Below are positions 25,501-33,716 of a DNA stretch of 64,000 nt, one piece after another (position 1 is the first letter of the stretch; each line of letters begins with the position of its first letter). This DNA is from Salinigranum rubrum. GTDB taxonomy: Archaea; Halobacteriota; Halobacteria; Halobacteriales; Haloferacaceae. The position numbers and the translations under genes were made by a program. The stretch covers positions 434,001-498,000 of the forward strand of contig NZ_CP026309.1 of NCBI RefSeq assembly GCF_002906575.1, written 5' to 3'. Under the pieces are notes generated by a model, which saw only the letters and a list, made by a program, of their open reading frames with translations, had not been told where the DNA came from and searched no databases.

Positions 25501-26484
25501 TCAGTCGCGCCCGCTATCGACGTCGACGACTGCTCCGGAGGCCGCGCTCTCGTAGATGGCGTCGATGGCTCGCATGTTCCCGAGCGTCTCCTCGCGGGTG
25601 ATCCGCGGCGCGCTTCCCCCATCGACGGCGTCGGCGAACGCCTCGACCTGCAACTGGTAGTGGTCGACGGGTTCGAACTCCTCGACGACGGTTCTACCCG
25701 CCACGTGCCACTCCAGGGTGACCGACTCGTCGGCGTCGGTTCCGAACGCCGGGTCGGCCTGGAGCCAGCCGTCCGCGGTTTCGACGCGGTAGTACTGGCT
25801 CTGTGCCCGGTCGAAGCCCGACGCGACCCGCGCCGTCGCGTCGTCGTACTCGAACACCGCGGCCATCGACGTGTCGACGCCCGCGCCCCGGTCGTCGGCG
25901 GTCCGCGCCGACACCCGCTCCGGTTCGCCGAGGAACAGCCGCGCCGCGTTGACCGCGTAACAGCCGACGTCCATGACGCTGCCGCCGGCGAGGTGGGGGT
26001 CGAGGCGGATGTCCTCGTCGTCGTCGAGAGAGAAGGAGAAGGCGGCGTCGACGCTCCGGACGGCTCCGAGTTCGCGCTCGACGATTTCGACCGCGCGCTC
26101 GGTTCGCGGATGGAACCGGTACATGAACGCCTCCATCAGCGTCACGTCCCGCTCTCGCACGTAGTCGAACAGTTCCGCGGCCTCGGCGGCGTCCCCCGTC
26201 AGTGGCTTCTCACAGAGGACGTCCTTGCCGTGGTCGGCGGCGCGCTTCGTCCACTCGGCGTGGAGCGCGTTCGGCAGGGGGTTGTACACCGCGTCCACGT
26301 CGTCGTCCGCGAGGAGTTCCTCGTAACTCCCGTACGCGCGGGGAATCTCGTACTCGCGGGCGACCCGCTCCGCGTGCGAGGTGTCCCGGGACGCGAGCGC
26401 GAACGCCGTGTGTTCGCTCTTCTGGATTGCGGGGAGGAGGGATTTGAGACCGATGTCGGCCGTGCTGATGATGCCGAAGCGCAT
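25501..26484 (-). CDS. Gfo/Idh/MocA family sugar-type oxidoreductase
   Basis: 327 residues from ATG at 26482-26484 (MRFGIISTADIGLKSLLPAI). The Rossmann fold is followed by CEKPLTGDAAEAAELF, where the EKP Lys is catalytic, and by LMEAFMYRFHPRTERAVEIV and GSVMDVGCYAVNAARLFLG, all characteristic. It uses NAD(P) to oxidise or reduce a sugar or sugar-like compound. Haloferax xylose dehydrogenase belongs to this superfamily, but the substrate here is open. It converges on the preceding gene with 28 nt between stops. Confidence 0.88.
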   Translation of the reverse strand: MRFGIISTADIGLKSLLPAIQKSEHTAFALASRDTSHAERVAREYEIPRAYGSYEELLADDDVDAVYNPLPNALHAEWTKRAADHGKDVLCEKPLTGDAAEAAELFDYVRERDVTLMEAFMYRFHPRTERAVEIVERELGAVRSVDAAFSFSLDDDEDIRLDPHLAGGSVMDVGCYAVNAARLFLGEPERVSARTADDRGAGVDTSMAAVFEYDDATARVASGFDRAQSQYYRVETADGWLQADPAFGTDADESVTLEWHVAGRTVVEEFEPVDHYQLQVEAFADAVDGGSAPRITREETLGNMRAIDAIYESAASGAVVDVDSGRD

Positions 26485-26665
26485 GCCGGTGTGTTCACGG
26501 ACGGGGACAAATACCTGGGGGCATCGCGGGCGTTCGTCGACACCCGTCCGTGGGTCGTCGGATTCGACCCTGCGTGAGATGGGTCGAGAGATACGTACAC
26601 CAACGTACAGCACACTTCCGCTCCTCACTGAACCCTTTTGTTCTCTGGCCGCCGACCTTCGTTCG

Positions 26666-27412
26666 ATGACGGAGGATGGGCTGTTCGTCGGGACCGTCTG
26701 GTGCTCCGGGCCGTGGCTCGCCGTCGTCTTCGACGGGACGACGTTCGACCACGCGGCGACCTTCGACGGCATCGGCGACGTCTGGTTGCGCTACGAGGAG
26801 CGGGCGACCCGCATCCTCGTCGACGTCCCCGTCGGCCTGGTCGACGGCGAGACCGACCGCCGGCGGTGCGACGCGCTCGCCCGCGACGTCCTCGGCCCCC
26901 GCCGCGACGCGGTCTTCGACCCGCCCGCCCGCGAAGCCACCCGCAAGCGCCGGTTCCCCGCCGCCAGCCGGACCCACGAACGGAAGACGGGCCGGGACCT
27001 CTCACAGCGCGCGTTCGAGGCGCGCGAGGCTATCGCCGCCGTCGACGAACTCCTCCAGGAACTCCCCGAGGCCCGCGACGTCGTCGGAGCGGCCCACCCG
27101 GAGGTCTGCTTCCGCGCGTTCGCCGGCCGCCCGCTCGACTATCCGCGCGACGTCGCCGCGGGGTACGCCGAACGCCTCCGAATCCTCGCCGAGTACGACC
27201 CCGACGGCCCCGTGACGGTCCAGCAGGTCGCCGAATCGACCGACGGCGCCGCCATCGATGTGTCGGACGTCCTCGACGCGGTCGTTCTCGCGTACACCGC
27301 CCGCCCCGCCTCGGACCGTCTTCGCTCGCTCCCGTCGGACCCGCCGCGTGACGCGACCGGTCTCCCGATGCGGCTGTGGTACCGCGCGGAGACCGCGCTG
27401 CTGGAGTCGTAG
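26666..27412 (+). CDS. DUF429 family protein
   Basis: 248 residues from ATG at 26666. It shows VDVPVGLVDGETDRRRCDALARD, GPRRDAVFDPPAR, HPEVCFRAFAG and VSDVLDAVVLAYTA, the conserved acidic and Glu/Asp positions of the DUF429 RNase H-like fold. A predicted nuclease-like protein of unknown role. It diverges from the oxidoreductase with a 181-bp intergenic region. Confidence 0.82.
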   Translation: MTEDGLFVGTVWCSGPWLAVVFDGTTFDHAATFDGIGDVWLRYEERATRILVDVPVGLVDGETDRRRCDALARDVLGPRRDAVFDPPAREATRKRRFPAASRTHERKTGRDLSQRAFEAREAIAAVDELLQELPEARDVVGAAHPEVCFRAFAGRPLDYPRDVAAGYAERLRILAEYDPDGPVTVQQVAESTDGAAIDVSDVLDAVVLAYTARPASDRLRSLPSDPPRDATGLPMRLWYRAETALLES

Positions 27413-27492
27413 CCCGAGCGTACCACTCGACTCCTGCTGTGCGCTATCCGACTCCTGCTGTGCGTCCCGTGCGCGCACGAATCTATACGGTA

Positions 27493-27502
27493 TTTTATAT
27501 TA
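27493..27502 (+). promoter_or_regulatory. TATA box of the lipoprotein gene at 27523
   Basis: TTTTATATTA ends 20 nt before the ATG at 27523, in an AT-rich pocket of an otherwise GC-rich region. Confidence 0.6.
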
Positions 27503-27522
27503 TCGCGGAGAGTATCAGTCTC

Positions 27523-28365
27523 ATGTTCACGAATCGACTCCTCGTCGTCGTCGTCGCGCTCTTGATGCTCTCCGCCGGCTGTCTCGGCGGCGGTGGCGGC
27601 GGATCGGACGCGGCCGACGGCGCAAGCGGCGGGGCCGACGGCGGTGACGGCGCGGCGAGCCAGTCGGGTGACGGCGACGCCGGTGCGAGTTCGGGCGACG
27701 AGTTGGAACTGACCGACGCGGAGCAGACGCTCCGCGACGCGGGGAGCTTCACCGCCAGCTGGACGTACCGCGGCGTCGACGAGCGCGGCGTCGAGAGCGA
27801 GGTGAGACACGAGTTCTACGTGGACCTCGACGGGGAGCGCTCGCTCACGGTCCTCTCGTCGACCCGCGACGGACAGTCCGACGGCGGCTCCATGCAGCAG
27901 TTCTTCGCCGACGGCGTCACCTACGTCCAGTCGGGGCCCGCGGACTCGCCGACGTACTTCTCGTACGAACAGCAGACGAGCGACCCGCTGGCGAGCGCCC
28001 TCGGCTTCTCGCAGGCTCGGGTGTACGAGGCCAACGACGACCTCTCGTTCGAGGGTACCGAAACGTACGATGGCGTTTCGGTCGAGCGGTACGAACTCTC
28101 CGAAGCCAGCTCCCAGCTCATCCAGGCCGGCTCTGCGGTCGACGCCGGCACCGGCTCCGGGAACGTCGAGGTCACGGACTTCCACTACACCGTTCTCGTC
28201 GACGAGGACGGCCTCTCGCGGTACGAGTCGTGGTCGTACGAGGGCGAGACCGACGACGGCGAGACCATCAGCGGCGAGTGGGAGTACTCGCTGACGAAGG
28301 TGGGCTCGACCACCGTCGACGACCCCGAGTGGCTCGCCGAGGCGGAGGCCGCCTCGGAGGCCTAA
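27523..28365 (+). CDS. Secreted lipoprotein, DUF7537-like
   Basis: 280 residues. Signal peptide with lipobox LLMLSAGC (Cys20) followed by a Gly/Ser/Asp-rich linker to about residue 60. The body begins LTDAEQTLRDAGSFTASWTY and contains HEFYVDLDGER and YESWSYEGETDDGETISGEW. It resembles an LppX/LolA-like beta fold common in haloarchaeal lipoproteins. Expected to sit on the outer face of the membrane. Its stop overlaps the convergent channel gene by 4 nt. Confidence 0.75.
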   Translation: MFTNRLLVVVVALLMLSAGCLGGGGGGSDAADGASGGADGGDGAASQSGDGDAGASSGDELELTDAEQTLRDAGSFTASWTYRGVDERGVESEVRHEFYVDLDGERSLTVLSSTRDGQSDGGSMQQFFADGVTYVQSGPADSPTYFSYEQQTSDPLASALGFSQARVYEANDDLSFEGTETYDGVSVERYELSEASSQLIQAGSAVDAGTGSGNVEVTDFHYTVLVDEDGLSRYESWSYEGETDDGETISGEWEYSLTKVGSTTVDDPEWLAEAEAASEA

Positions 28366-30692
28366 CTCCCGCCGAGGACGCGCTTGAACAGGGTGAACGT
28401 CAGGAGGGTGAAGAACAGGCCGTTCAGCATCCCCTGGCTCGCGGCGAGTACTTTCGCCGCCCACCCGACCGGCCCGATGTCGCCGTAGCCGATGGTGCTG
28501 AAGCTGATGTAGCTGTAGTAGAGACCGTTGAACAGTACCTCGCTCGACGTCGTCTCACCAGTAGACGCGAACACCGACCCCGCCTGGGTGAGAAACGGCC
28601 CGCCGAGGACGTACACCACGCCGAACAGCGCGGGGAGTAAGAAAGTCCACGCGGCGATGCGCGGGAGACGGTTGCCGTACCCGCAGGTCACCTGCATGAA
28701 GTAGTTCAGCCCGATGCTCGCCGTCTTTTTCACCCGCCCCCACGCGTTGAGCGAGTACTCGTTGCGGAGGATGTCCGTGTTCTTCTGTCGGTTGTAGTAG
28801 TAGCGTTTGAACTCGAACTCCCGGCTCGCGGGCGTGTCGCCGACGGCCGAGGCGCTGTCCTGAGCCTTCCGGTAGGTCTCCTCGATGGTCTCGTTCGTCA
28901 GCGCCACCGCGTACGACCCGGTGGCGTCGTTCTCGACGAAGTCGTGAATCGTCCAGTCGTTCCGCTCTAGGTACGCGTGGTGGTCGCTGAAGTCGAACTC
29001 GTCGAACTCGGTGAGACAGAAGCGGAAGTGGTCGAGGAGTTCGTGGCCGTCGCTGGAGCCTTCGAGGCGGACGTTCCCGAGCGTGGCGCGCGTCAGGTCG
29101 TACGGCACGGGCGCGCCCCCCTCGACGATCGTCCCGCCGTTGACGACGGCGTCGGTCAGGTCGACGTACGAGTCCGACCCGCCGGGGACGAGTTCGAACG
29201 TCGCGGCCTCGCGGAACGTCACGGCCCGGAAGTCGCAGGTGCCGTGGAACGTCGTCCCCTGGAACGACCCCCGCGTGAAGCGCGCGTCGCGGAAGTCGGC
29301 GTCGCCCTCGAACGCCACGCCGTCGAACGAGGCGTTCTGCTCGACGTGGTTCGCCTCGCCCTCGAACGCCGCGCCGCAGAAGGAGACGCTCGTCTCGAAC
29401 GTCGCCCCGCCGAAGTCGGCGTCGGCGCGGAAGCGCGCCTCGTCGAACGTCGCCCGGCGCGCGAACGTCACCTCGCGGAAGTCGGCGTCGCCCTCGAACG
29501 TCGTCTCGCGCGCGAGCACGCGGCCGGCGAACGCCGACCCGTCGAACACGACCGGAGCCTCGAACGTCGCGTCCGCGAGGGTCGTCACGCCGGCGACCGA
29601 GAGGTCGTGACAGTCCGCCCGTGCCCGGAACGTCGCCCGGTCGAAGTTCAACTCCCCGCGGCAGTCGGCCCGCTTGAAGTCGGCGAACCGAAACGTCGCG
29701 AGTTTGAAGTCCGCCTCCCCCTCGAAGACGGCACTCTCGAACGTCACGTCGTCGCTGGCGGTTCGGCTCCCGCCGTCGAAGCTGGCGCCCCGGAACTCCG
29801 CGAGCCGTCTGAACCGCACCTCGACGAAGCTGGCGTCGTGGTCGAAGCGCGCCTCGTCGAAGTCCGCGATGCGCTCGAACGTCGCGCCGTCGAACGTCGT
29901 GTCTCCCTCGAAGTCGGTGTGCTCGAAGTCCGTGCCCGCCTCGAACGTCGCCCCGGCGAAGCTGACGTAACCGAACCCGGCCTGTCTGAACTTCGCGTCG
30001 GCGCGGAACGTCGCCTCCGCGAACGTGAGGTGGTCGTCGAGGACGTGGCTGTCGCCCCTCGCGGTGAGGTTTCGGAAGTCGGCGACGTCCTCGAACGCGC
30101 TTTCCTCGAACGACGCGCCCTCCTCGAACACCGCTTCGGTGCAGTCGACCCTCTCGATGAACGTCGTCCCGGCGAAGTCGACGTCCTCGCGGAACGTCGC
30201 CTCCGCCGCCTCGAACCGCTCGACGACCGCGTCGCTGGCGTCGACGTCGCCCGTCACCGTCGCGTCCTCGAACGTCAGCCTCCCGATACTCGCCTCCCGG
30301 AGGTTCAATCCCTGGTCGAGTCGCCCGTGGGTCAGATCGATACCCTCGACCTCGGCGTGCTGGAAGTTGAGGACGTGGTTCGTGTCGCCGTCGACCTGCC
30401 GGTAGGTGAGAGAGAGATGCGGCAGGGTCGCCCCGACGTACTCGTTGCGCCGCGGGTCGTCGATAGCGAGGTTGGCGAGGAGCCGTTCGACCACGTCCGT
30501 CGGATCGACGTCGTGGCCGGCCCGCTCGTCGTCGGACATGTGGAAGACGCAGTGGTCGCTCCCCTCGTGGGCGGGGTGGGGGCACTCCCACGTCGTCCGC
30601 AGGCTGGCGTCCGTCCGCGCGGGGTCGAACGTGTAGCTGCACTGTTCGGTCTGCTCGACGCGTCCGTTCTTCTCGGTCGGCTGCTGTGACAT
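28362..30692 (-). CDS. Pentapeptide-repeat protein fused to a two-helix potassium channel pore
   Basis: 776 residues from ATG at 30690-30692 (MSQQPTEKNGRVEQ). Residues about 1-60 have Cys/His (CPHPAHEGSDHCVFH), a possible small metal site. Residues about 110-510 are a long run of pentapeptide repeats of AxFxxxADF type, which fold as a square beta helix. The C-terminal about 120 residues have two membrane helices around the pore loop ISFSTIGYGDIGP; the TxGYGD filter is that of potassium channels. So a cytoplasmic beta helix joined to an ion-channel module. Gating signal unknown. Confidence 0.85.
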   Translation of the reverse strand: MSQQPTEKNGRVEQTEQCSYTFDPARTDASLRTTWECPHPAHEGSDHCVFHMSDDERAGHDVDPTDVVERLLANLAIDDPRRNEYVGATLPHLSLTYRQVDGDTNHVLNFQHAEVEGIDLTHGRLDQGLNLREASIGRLTFEDATVTGDVDASDAVVERFEAAEATFREDVDFAGTTFIERVDCTEAVFEEGASFEESAFEDVADFRNLTARGDSHVLDDHLTFAEATFRADAKFRQAGFGYVSFAGATFEAGTDFEHTDFEGDTTFDGATFERIADFDEARFDHDASFVEVRFRRLAEFRGASFDGGSRTASDDVTFESAVFEGEADFKLATFRFADFKRADCRGELNFDRATFRARADCHDLSVAGVTTLADATFEAPVVFDGSAFAGRVLARETTFEGDADFREVTFARRATFDEARFRADADFGGATFETSVSFCGAAFEGEANHVEQNASFDGVAFEGDADFRDARFTRGSFQGTTFHGTCDFRAVTFREAATFELVPGGSDSYVDLTDAVVNGGTIVEGGAPVPYDLTRATLGNVRLEGSSDGHELLDHFRFCLTEFDEFDFSDHHAYLERNDWTIHDFVENDATGSYAVALTNETIEETYRKAQDSASAVGDTPASREFEFKRYYYNRQKNTDILRNEYSLNAWGRVKKTASIGLNYFMQVTCGYGNRLPRIAAWTFLLPALFGVVYVLGGPFLTQAGSVFASTGETTSSEVLFNGLYYSYISFSTIGYGDIGPVGWAAKVLAASQGMLNGLFFTLLTFTLFKRVLGGS

Positions 30693-30834
30693 GGGTGGAG
30701 GGCCTCTCGTCTCACGTTCGCGCGAACGGTTGAATCTCACGACAGTTCAGTCGCACGGTACATCAAACTCCGGGTTCGCATCGGTTGCGTCGGTCGGGTC
30801 GTTTCCGTCAACCGGGTTCGACGGCGCGTTCACG

Positions 30835-32205
30835 TCACTCACCACCTCGGAGCCGCCGACGCAGCGTGACCGCACCAGCGCCGAGGAGGACGCCCAGGCC
30901 GACCGCGTCCGCGTCGGGTGGAACGGCGGCGGCGAGGTTCGAAATCCGATGGGTTATCTCGGAACCGGTATCGACCGTCTCCCCGCCGGCGTTCAGGAGC
31001 CACGCCGACTCCCCGTTTTCGACCTCCGTCCAGCCGGCGACGAGGAACTCGCTCCCGTCGCCGTCGACCGGGTGGAGCGCGTTTCCGCCGCTCCACCCGT
31101 CGTCGAAGTAGGTCGTTTCCCACCGGGTGCGACCCCGTGGCCCCGTCCGGACGACCCACGCGCCGCGGGGACCGTTCGACTCGTCGCCTTCGGGGGTTTC
31201 CTCGCGCGTCCCGACGAGCAGGTAGCCGTCTTCGAGGGAGACGAGGCCGTTCAGCCAGTTCCACGGCCCGGTCGAGTGGGTCCGCTGCCACGCCCGTTCC
31301 CCGGCGGCATCGAGCCGCAGGTGCCAGCCCTGCCCGTCGTCGTCGGTGGCGAAGCCCCGGTTGCCGACGCACACGACGCCCTCACCGTCCGCGTGGAGTC
31401 CCTCGATTCGGCTCCCCTTCGGCGCGTCGACCCGGTACCGCCACTGCACGGTCCCATCGGAGTCGAGTCGCGTCACGGTCGCCGTCTCGCTCTCCCCGGC
31501 CTGTTCACCCTCGGCTGGCGCGGTCGACCCGCCGACGTACCAGGCGTCGCCGTCGGCGCTCGTGGCGTTCACGGCTCCCTGTGCTTCGGTGTCCCCCAGC
31601 GTGGTCGCCCAGCGTCGGTGACCGGCCGGCGAGAGCCGAGCGACCCACGGTCGGGGGCGGGTCTCCCGGCTCTCCCGTCGACGGCCGCCGACGAGGTAGC
31701 CGTCGCCGGCGCGGACGAGCGTCTCGATTCGGCCGGTCGCGGCCGCCGGCTGGAGCGTTCGCGTCCACACCACGTCGCCGGCCGCGTCGACCCGGAGAAC
31801 CCAGGGATCGGCCGACAGCGACGGCTCGGTGAACGGACTGGAGTCGTCGAGGTTGGTCGCCCCGCCGAGGACGAACCCGCCGTCGGGGTGGGGCGCGCCG
31901 GCAGCGACGCCGGACTTCACCGTGCCGTACGTACGCCGCCAGCGGGTGCGGCCCCGCGCGTCCGTGCGGACGGCGAGGCCGCGCAGGTCGTCGTGTCTCC
32001 CCGCGACGCCGCCGAGGACGTACCCGTCGTCGACCGGGACGAGCGTCAGGAGTCGTGACGAGTGCCCGGTCGCGTATCGTCTGCTCCACGCGGCCGAGGG
32101 CGGGGCGGAGTCCGGGGTCTGTGCGCGGACAGGGTCGGTTCCAGCGAGGCTCACGCCGGCCGCGCCCGCACCGACCGTCGTCAGGAACGCGCGTCTGGAG
32201 GCCAT
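30835..32205 (-). CDS. Tat-exported beta-propeller protein with C-terminal membrane anchor
   Basis: 456 residues from ATG at 32203-32205. Twin-arginine signal: ASRRAFLTTVGAGAAGVSLA. The body has about seven repeated blades with phrases such as DGYVLGGVAG, GGFVLGGATN, DGYLVGGRR, DAWYVGGST and DGYLLVGTRE, typical of PQQ-like or delta-60 propellers. It ends with one helix AVGLGVLLGAGAVTL and an RRRLR anchor. Last gene of the five-gene operon that begins at 36232, 8 nt after its neighbour. Confidence 0.78.
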   Translation of the reverse strand: MASRRAFLTTVGAGAAGVSLAGTDPVRAQTPDSAPPSAAWSRRYATGHSSRLLTLVPVDDGYVLGGVAGRHDDLRGLAVRTDARGRTRWRRTYGTVKSGVAAGAPHPDGGFVLGGATNLDDSSPFTEPSLSADPWVLRVDAAGDVVWTRTLQPAAATGRIETLVRAGDGYLVGGRRRESRETRPRPWVARLSPAGHRRWATTLGDTEAQGAVNATSADGDAWYVGGSTAPAEGEQAGESETATVTRLDSDGTVQWRYRVDAPKGSRIEGLHADGEGVVCVGNRGFATDDDGQGWHLRLDAAGERAWQRTHSTGPWNWLNGLVSLEDGYLLVGTREETPEGDESNGPRGAWVVRTGPRGRTRWETTYFDDGWSGGNALHPVDGDGSEFLVAGWTEVENGESAWLLNAGGETVDTGSEITHRISNLAAAVPPDADAVGLGVLLGAGAVTLRRRLRGGE

Positions 32206-32213
32206 CGGCGTCA

Positions 32214-33164
32214 CTACTGGAGGACGTCGCGCCGTTCGTCGGCCGTCAACGACGCGTCGTGGGCGTTGGGCGAGCAGTGCTCGCACTCCATCGCCGGGTT
32301 CGTGCTCCGCTCGTACACCCACACCGGGTAGGAGAAGAGGAAGAACGCCTCCATCTGGTGGCGCTCGACGACGGCGTCGGCGGGTTCGCCGCAGTTCCCG
32401 CACCACTCCTCGCTCGCGGGTTCCTGGTAGATGACCTTGTGCCGGCCGAACCCCGCCGTCTTGCACGCCTCCCGCTTCGACTGCTCGACGAGGTCCTCGA
32501 CCGGGAACGGTTCCTCGTCGACGGCGTTGTCGAAGCCGGCGTCCGACTCGACGCTCCCCGAGAGGTAGGGACCGAGCCTGACGGTGTTGTCGTAGCCGCA
32601 GAAGTGGACCGACACGTCGCTCCCCCGCCCGTCGAGTTCGACCTCGTGTCCCCAGCCGACGACGTAGACGTCGACGTCCTCGCGCACCCTGTCGACCGTG
32701 ACCGCGTGGCCCGCGCCGGTGACGTAGACGCCGGTGTCGGGGTCCGACCCCTCCGCACGCTGCTGCCAGCCGTGGCTGACCACGTCGCACGCGTCGAGGC
32801 CGATTTCGGGGTCGGGGGCCGAGTAGACGTTCTCCGACCCCAGCACCGAGAGGGTGCCCGCGGCGGCCTCGCGGGGGACGAACACGTCCGCGACGTTCGC
32901 GAGCGTCAGGTCGCCGTCGACCCCGCCGGGTTCGACGTAGGCGTCCTCGTCGCCAGCGATTCGGGTCCGTGGGTCGGGCGGTTCCTCGCTCTGTCCGAGC
33001 GACTGGTGGGTGAAGACGTACTCCGCGTCGGTCACGTGGACGTCGCCCGCGACGCCGTCCGAGCGGAGGAACACGTCCTCGGTTTCGGTGACCGAGACGG
33101 GCGGCGCCTCCGACCCGGCGAGCGTCAGGTCGCCCGCCGAGGAGACGTTTCGGTCGGCGGTCAT
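32214..33164 (-). CDS. DUF3060-like beta-helix protein with a C-terminal zinc ribbon
   Basis: 316 residues from ATG at 33162-33164, overlapping the upstream stop by 4 nt. The first 220 residues consist of short turns such as GDLTLAG, DVHVTDAEYVF, GVYVTGAGHAVTV and DVYVVGWGHEVELDGRGSDVS, in the style of DUF3060/right-handed beta-helix repeats. The C-terminal part has CGNCGEPADAVVERHQ and MECEHCS, a two-pair zinc ribbon. No signal peptide. Function unknown; the context is the polyamine-transferase operon. Confidence 0.65.
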   Translation of the reverse strand: MTADRNVSSAGDLTLAGSEAPPVSVTETEDVFLRSDGVAGDVHVTDAEYVFTHQSLGQSEEPPDPRTRIAGDEDAYVEPGGVDGDLTLANVADVFVPREAAAGTLSVLGSENVYSAPDPEIGLDACDVVSHGWQQRAEGSDPDTGVYVTGAGHAVTVDRVREDVDVYVVGWGHEVELDGRGSDVSVHFCGYDNTVRLGPYLSGSVESDAGFDNAVDEEPFPVEDLVEQSKREACKTAGFGRHKVIYQEPASEEWCGNCGEPADAVVERHQMEAFFLFSYPVWVYERSTNPAMECEHCSPNAHDASLTADERRDVLQ

Positions 33165-33715
33165 CGGTCGACCCCCCGGACGGCTTCGGCGGACTCTCCG
33201 TTCGCGTTCGCGCTCTCCCGCGCCAGACGCGTTACCGTCTGAACCGCGACGTCGCGCTCGGGGTAGGTGTGGTACGTCTCGTACGCCGTCCCGTCGTCGG
33301 CGAGGTCGACGGTGGTCCACGCCTCGGAGCCGAATCGGTGCGCGATGGTCGCCTCGTCGGGGCCGGGGAACGACGAGAGCGACCGGACGGCGAGGTCAGT
33401 CGTCGCCACCACCGCGCTGTGCTCCCCGGCGGTGTCGACCCGCGCCGCGACGCCGGGGTCGAGTGCGACCGTCTCGCTCGCCGCGGCCGTCTGGGGGGCG
33501 CACGAACAGACCTCGTGGTAGTCGAGCGCCGGCGCGGTGACGACGTGTGACTGGCCGACGACGGCGACGGTGCAGGGTTCGCCGAGGAGCGTCCCGGGCG
33601 TGAGCGCCTTCACGTCGAACCGCTCGAAGTCGGGCGGTTTCCGTGGGTAGGCGACGTGCAGTTCGGTCGTATCGGGGAGTTCGGCCGTGTCGGGTGACGT
33701 GGATTCGGGTGTCAT
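33161..33715 (-). CDS. DUF2617-like protein
   Basis: 184 residues. I see the pattern VVGQSHVV, a Cys-rich CSCAP, GVAARVD, then FGSEAWTTVDLADDGTAYET and YHTYPERDVAVQTVTRL near the end, which parallels bacterial DUF2617 proteins (W/YxTxHxYP followed by VVxTxTR). The assignment rests on memory of that pattern. In actinobacteria DUF2617 genes occur next to aminopropyltransferase genes, and here the next gene upstream, 1 nt away, is exactly that. Role unknown. Confidence 0.6.
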   Translation of the reverse strand: MTPESTSPDTAELPDTTELHVAYPRKPPDFERFDVKALTPGTLLGEPCTVAVVGQSHVVTAPALDYHEVCSCAPQTAAASETVALDPGVAARVDTAGEHSAVVATTDLAVRSLSSFPGPDEATIAHRFGSEAWTTVDLADDGTAYETYHTYPERDVAVQTVTRLARESANANGESAEAVRGVDR

Positions 33716-33716
33716 G

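Noticed and set aside
24619-26577. 652-residue Ser/Arg/Pro-rich plus frame
   Set aside because: Spans the DUF5995-like gene and the antisense strand of the oxidoreductase; composition shows a shadow frame.
28977-30689. 570-residue plus frame opposite the pentapeptide-repeat channel
   Set aside because: Its Arg/Val/Glu periodicity mirrors the pentapeptide codons on the other strand; it is not a gene.
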